7,666 nt of DNA, from positions 1 through 7,666 of the forward strand of contig JACWAG010000465.1 in assembly GCA_014874425.1 (NCBI GenBank), written 5' to 3'. Positions 5,605 through 7,666 of the stretch are shown one piece after another. The notes under the pieces are model-generated. The model saw only the letters and a program-made list of their open reading frames with translations. It did not search any database and was not told the origin of the DNA. Made by a program: the position numbers and the translations under genes. Position 1 is the stretch's first letter. Each line of letters starts with the position of its first letter. This DNA comes from Syntrophaceae bacterium (lineage in GTDB: Bacteria > Desulfobacterota > Desulfomonilia > Desulfomonilales > Desulfomonilaceae).

Positions 5605-6825
5605 ATGTCCTACCTTGAGCTTAATATAGATCTTACCGACGAGCAAAACGCAATCAAGATTCAGGCCCACAAGTTCGCCGCCGAAATCCTCAGACCCGCT
5701 GGTCTGGAGCTGGATAAAATTTCCGATCCTGAAGACGTTATCAAAAGTACTGTTTACTGGAGCGCCATGAAAAAGGCGTATGAATTGGGGTACCACAATA
5801 CTCTCATGCCTGACAGTTATGGTGGCCTGGGGCTGGATCCTCTGGACATTCACCTGGTTTTTGAAGAACTGGGTTGGGGTAGCGCTGACCTGGCGCTGTC
5901 CATAGGAGTAGCGTGTTTCCCGGCATTCTTCGCTTCAATGCTACCCAACGACATTCTGGAACAGAATATCATTTACCCGTACTGTCAGAATACGGACGCT
6001 ACTTTCGTGGGCTGTTGGGCCATTACTGAGCCAAATCACGGAACAGACCAGCTTTGTCCGAAGACTGAGGTATTCCACGATCCTTCAATCAAGGGTCAGC
6101 TTCGAGCCCGTCTCGATGGAGATCAGTGGGTCATAAATGGGCAGAAATCAGCGTGGGTGTCAAATGGGCCTGTCGCAACCCATGCCCTGGCGTATTTAAG
6201 CCTCGATCCTGCAATGGGTTTGGCCGGTGGAGGAATCTGTATTATACCCCTGAATGCTTCAGGCGTCAGCAAAGGCCGCGCTCTCAACAAAATGGGGCAA
6301 AGGGCCTTGCCTCAGGGGGAGATCTACTTCGACGACGTCAGAGTTCCCCATGATTATATGTTGGTAGATCAGGAAAGCTATGAAACAATGGTTGATTTGA
6401 CCCTTGCCACAGCTAACGCGGCAATGGGCGCCGTGTTCACAGGAGCCGCCAGAGCGGCGTACGAGGAAGCGTTGAAATATTCCAAAGAAAGGATTCAAGG
6501 AGGCAAAGCTCTCTTCGAGCATCAGATCATCAAACACAAGCTTTTTAACATGTTCATGAAAATCGAAGCAGCGAGAGCCTTGTCCCGCGCCGCGATGATT
6601 TACAACTATAACAATACTCCTCCTTCGATCCAGTATTCGATAGCGTCTAAAGTATTTTGCACTAACACTGCGTTTGAAGTTTCAAATGAAGCGCTGCAAA
6701 TGTTTGGGGGCTATGGGCTTAGCAAGGAGTACACAATCGAAAAGATATTTCGCGACACTCGGGCCGCCCTTATTGAAGACGGAGTCAATGACAGCCTCAT
6801 GCTGATCGGCGCTCATTCCCTTTGA
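5605..6825 (+). CDS. Acyl-CoA dehydrogenase, short form, with atypical catalytic-base motif (406 aa)
   Basis: A flavin-dependent acyl-CoA dehydrogenase of the usual length without the C-terminal extension of the enzyme at 136-1995. It has an N-terminal helical domain (about 8-130), a beta domain with signature WAITEPNHGTD (138-148), and a C-terminal helical domain with KYSKERIQGGKAL (291-303) and QMFGGYGLSKEY (365-376). After FRD at 382-384 the family normally reads IYEGT, with Glu as base. Here it reads LIEDGVND (389-396), so an ungapped alignment puts Asp392 on the base position and Glu391 on the Tyr. Electrons would go to ETF, though no ETF gene is in the window. GAGGTG at 5595-5600 precedes the ATG. 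The gene is last in the tight five-gene run, 17 bases after the ligase, so its substrate is probably the ligase product or something derived from it. It could perform a non-standard dehydrogenation, or the motif may be a subfamily norm. Confidence 0.9.
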   Translation: MSYLELNIDLTDEQNAIKIQAHKFAAEILRPAGLELDKISDPEDVIKSTVYWSAMKKAYELGYHNTLMPDSYGGLGLDPLDIHLVFEELGWGSADLALSIGVACFPAFFASMLPNDILEQNIIYPYCQNTDATFVGCWAITEPNHGTDQLCPKTEVFHDPSIKGQLRARLDGDQWVINGQKSAWVSNGPVATHALAYLSLDPAMGLAGGGICIIPLNASGVSKGRALNKMGQRALPQGEIYFDDVRVPHDYMLVDQESYETMVDLTLATANAAMGAVFTGAARAAYEEALKYSKERIQGGKALFEHQIIKHKLFNMFMKIEAARALSRAAMIYNYNNTPPSIQYSIASKVFCTNTAFEVSNEALQMFGGYGLSKEYTIEKIFRDTRAALIEDGVNDSLMLIGAHSL

Positions 6826-6826
6826 A

Positions 6827-6843
6827 TCGGAAAAATAATTGCA
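6827..6843 (+). promoter_or_regulatory. Weaker sigma-54-like element before the thiolase gene
   Basis: TCGGAAAAATAATTGCA contains GG (6829-6830), exactly ten bases, then GC (6841-6842) within TTGCA, as in sigma-54 promoters. The left half lacks TGGCAC apart from GG and one A, so it is much weaker than the element at 2129-2145. It starts one base after the stop codon of the dehydrogenase gene and would give a leader of about 42 bases. It could provide extra expression of the thiolase or be chance; the 70-base gap otherwise shows no terminator or other signal. Confidence 0.28.
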
Positions 6844-6895
6844 ACGCTGAATTGAAAACTCCTGTTGATTTGTAGTTCCAACTGTGGAGGCTTGT

Positions 6896-7666
6896 ATGCG
6901 TGACGTGTATGTGATCGGAATTGGCATGATCAGATTTGGCAAATATCCTGATGAGACCGTTAGGACGATGGCTGAAAAGGTCGTGAAACTTGCGCTGGAA
7001 GACTCACAACTCGACAAGAAAGACCTACAGGCCGCTTTTTTCTCCAACACCTTTTGGGGAATGTTTACTCAACAACACTCGATTCGGGGCCAGGTCGTTC
7101 TCAGGGGAATGGGTATAGACAAGATTCCGGTGACCAACGTTGAGAATGCATGCGCAGGCGCTGCGACGGCCCTTCACCTTGCATATGTCGGCATAAAGGC
7201 CGAAATGTTTGACTGCGCCCTTGCGCTTGGGTCGGAGAAGATTACCTGTCCAGACAAAATTCGATCCATGCAGGCTTACGCCTCGTGCATGGATATGGAG
7301 AATTTCCAATCTCATATACAGATGATCATGGAAGTGGGTAAGAGTTTTAATGTTGAAATTCCCGAAGATCAATCAGCTCCAGGCCAAGGGCGAAGTATAT
7401 TTATGGACGCCTACGCCATGGGCGCTCGCTGGCACATGGACAGATTTGGCACCACACAGAAGCATTTGGCCGTAATCGCATCCAAGAATCACACACATGG
7501 ATCGTTGAATCCCTTGTCACAATATCAGAATCCCATGACAGTAGATGAGGTAATGAATGACAAAGCAGTCGCATATCCTCTCACTAGGGCCATGTGCGCT
7601 CCTATTGGTGATGGAGCCAGCGCGGCGATAGTTTGCTCCGAGTCTTACTTAAAGAAACTGGATCAC
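6896..7666 (+). CDS. SCP-x type thiolase, 5' part (257 residues, runs off the window)
   Basis: A thiolase of the lipid-transfer/SCP-x group, open to the right edge. In this superfamily members either cleave 3-oxoacyl-CoA with CoA or act as aldolases or condensing enzymes with an OB-fold partner. The N-terminal start VYVIGIGMIRFGKYPDE is typical. The nucleophile is Cys86 in NVENACAGAA (81-90). KNHTHGSLNPLSQYQ (197-211), then VDEVM and GDGASAAIV (238-246), match the SCP-x thiolase pattern KNHxHxxxNPxSQxQ as I recall it from animal SCP-x. GGAGG at 6886-6890 sets the ATG. Relatives are about 390 residues, so roughly 130 residues are missing, including the catalytic His and second Cys. The presence of Cys86 favours true thiolase chemistry over the Cys-independent Ltp2-type aldolase, but the missing half prevents a firm call. 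It follows the dehydrogenase by 70 bases on the same strand. Confidence 0.85.
   Translation, partial: MRDVYVIGIGMIRFGKYPDETVRTMAEKVVKLALEDSQLDKKDLQAAFFSNTFWGMFTQQHSIRGQVVLRGMGIDKIPVTNVENACAGAATALHLAYVGIKAEMFDCALALGSEKITCPDKIRSMQAYASCMDMENFQSHIQMIMEVGKSFNVEIPEDQSAPGQGRSIFMDAYAMGARWHMDRFGTTQKHLAVIASKNHTHGSLNPLSQYQNPMTVDEVMNDKAVAYPLTRAMCAPIGDGASAAIVCSESYLKKLDH

Noticed and set aside
7025..7372. Minus-strand open frame over the region of the partial thiolase
   Set aside because: The + strand frame from 6896 is open to the window end and shows thiolase motifs (Cys86 region, NPxSQxQ), so the antisense frame is spurious.
1..7666. tRNA, rRNA, CRISPR array, insertion sequence or phage genes
   Set aside because: No cloverleaf-like segment, regularly spaced repeat, transposase motif or long terminal inverted repeat was seen; nearly all of the sequence is accounted for by metabolic genes.

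Overview
The window looks like a bacterial acyl-CoA catabolism locus, with every gene on the + strand. Most start codons are preceded by strong GGAGG-type ribosome binding sites, and five genes in the middle are separated by only 17-24 bases. Two acyl-CoA dehydrogenases, a CoA ligase and a pair of DUF2148 iron-sulfur proteins suggest an anaerobe of the Desulfobacterota/syntroph type. That placement is inferred from gene content only, and no genus can be named.

Layout. Positions 1-135 are an AT-rich leader with two small inverted repeats. Positions 136-1995 encode a large 619-residue acyl-CoA dehydrogenase with the extra C-terminal domain. A 186-base gap follows (1996-2181). It holds a perfect dyad, a degenerate second copy of that dyad, and a good candidate sigma-54 (-24/-12) promoter. 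Then come a stand-alone SCP2 lipid-carrier protein (2182-2577), two paralogous DUF2148 proteins with four-cysteine Fe-S motifs (2595-3272 and 3296-3946), a CaiC-like acyl-CoA ligase (3971-5587) and a second, 406-residue acyl-CoA dehydrogenase (5605-6825). A 70-base gap with a weaker sigma-54-like element precedes an SCP-x type thiolase (from 6896), which runs off the right edge.

Working model (inference). The ligase activates a carboxylic acid to its CoA ester. One or both dehydrogenases introduce double bonds. The SCP2 protein carries the hydrophobic acyl-CoA or lipid, and the SCP-x thiolase performs or assists C-C cleavage. SCP2 and SCP-x thiolase domains are fused in animal SCP-x and separate here, which points to a bulky, branched or sterol-like substrate, though nothing in the window fixes it. 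No hydratase, hydroxyacyl-CoA dehydrogenase or ETF gene is present, so the pathway must be completed elsewhere.

The least understood part is the DUF2148 pair, placed between the SCP2 and ligase genes. Its cysteine pattern resembles the [4Fe-4S] domain of RnfB and corrinoid Fe-S proteins. A dedicated electron-transfer or assembly role for the dehydrogenases is a testable idea. The second dehydrogenase and the ligase also have unusual residues at normally conserved active-site motifs.
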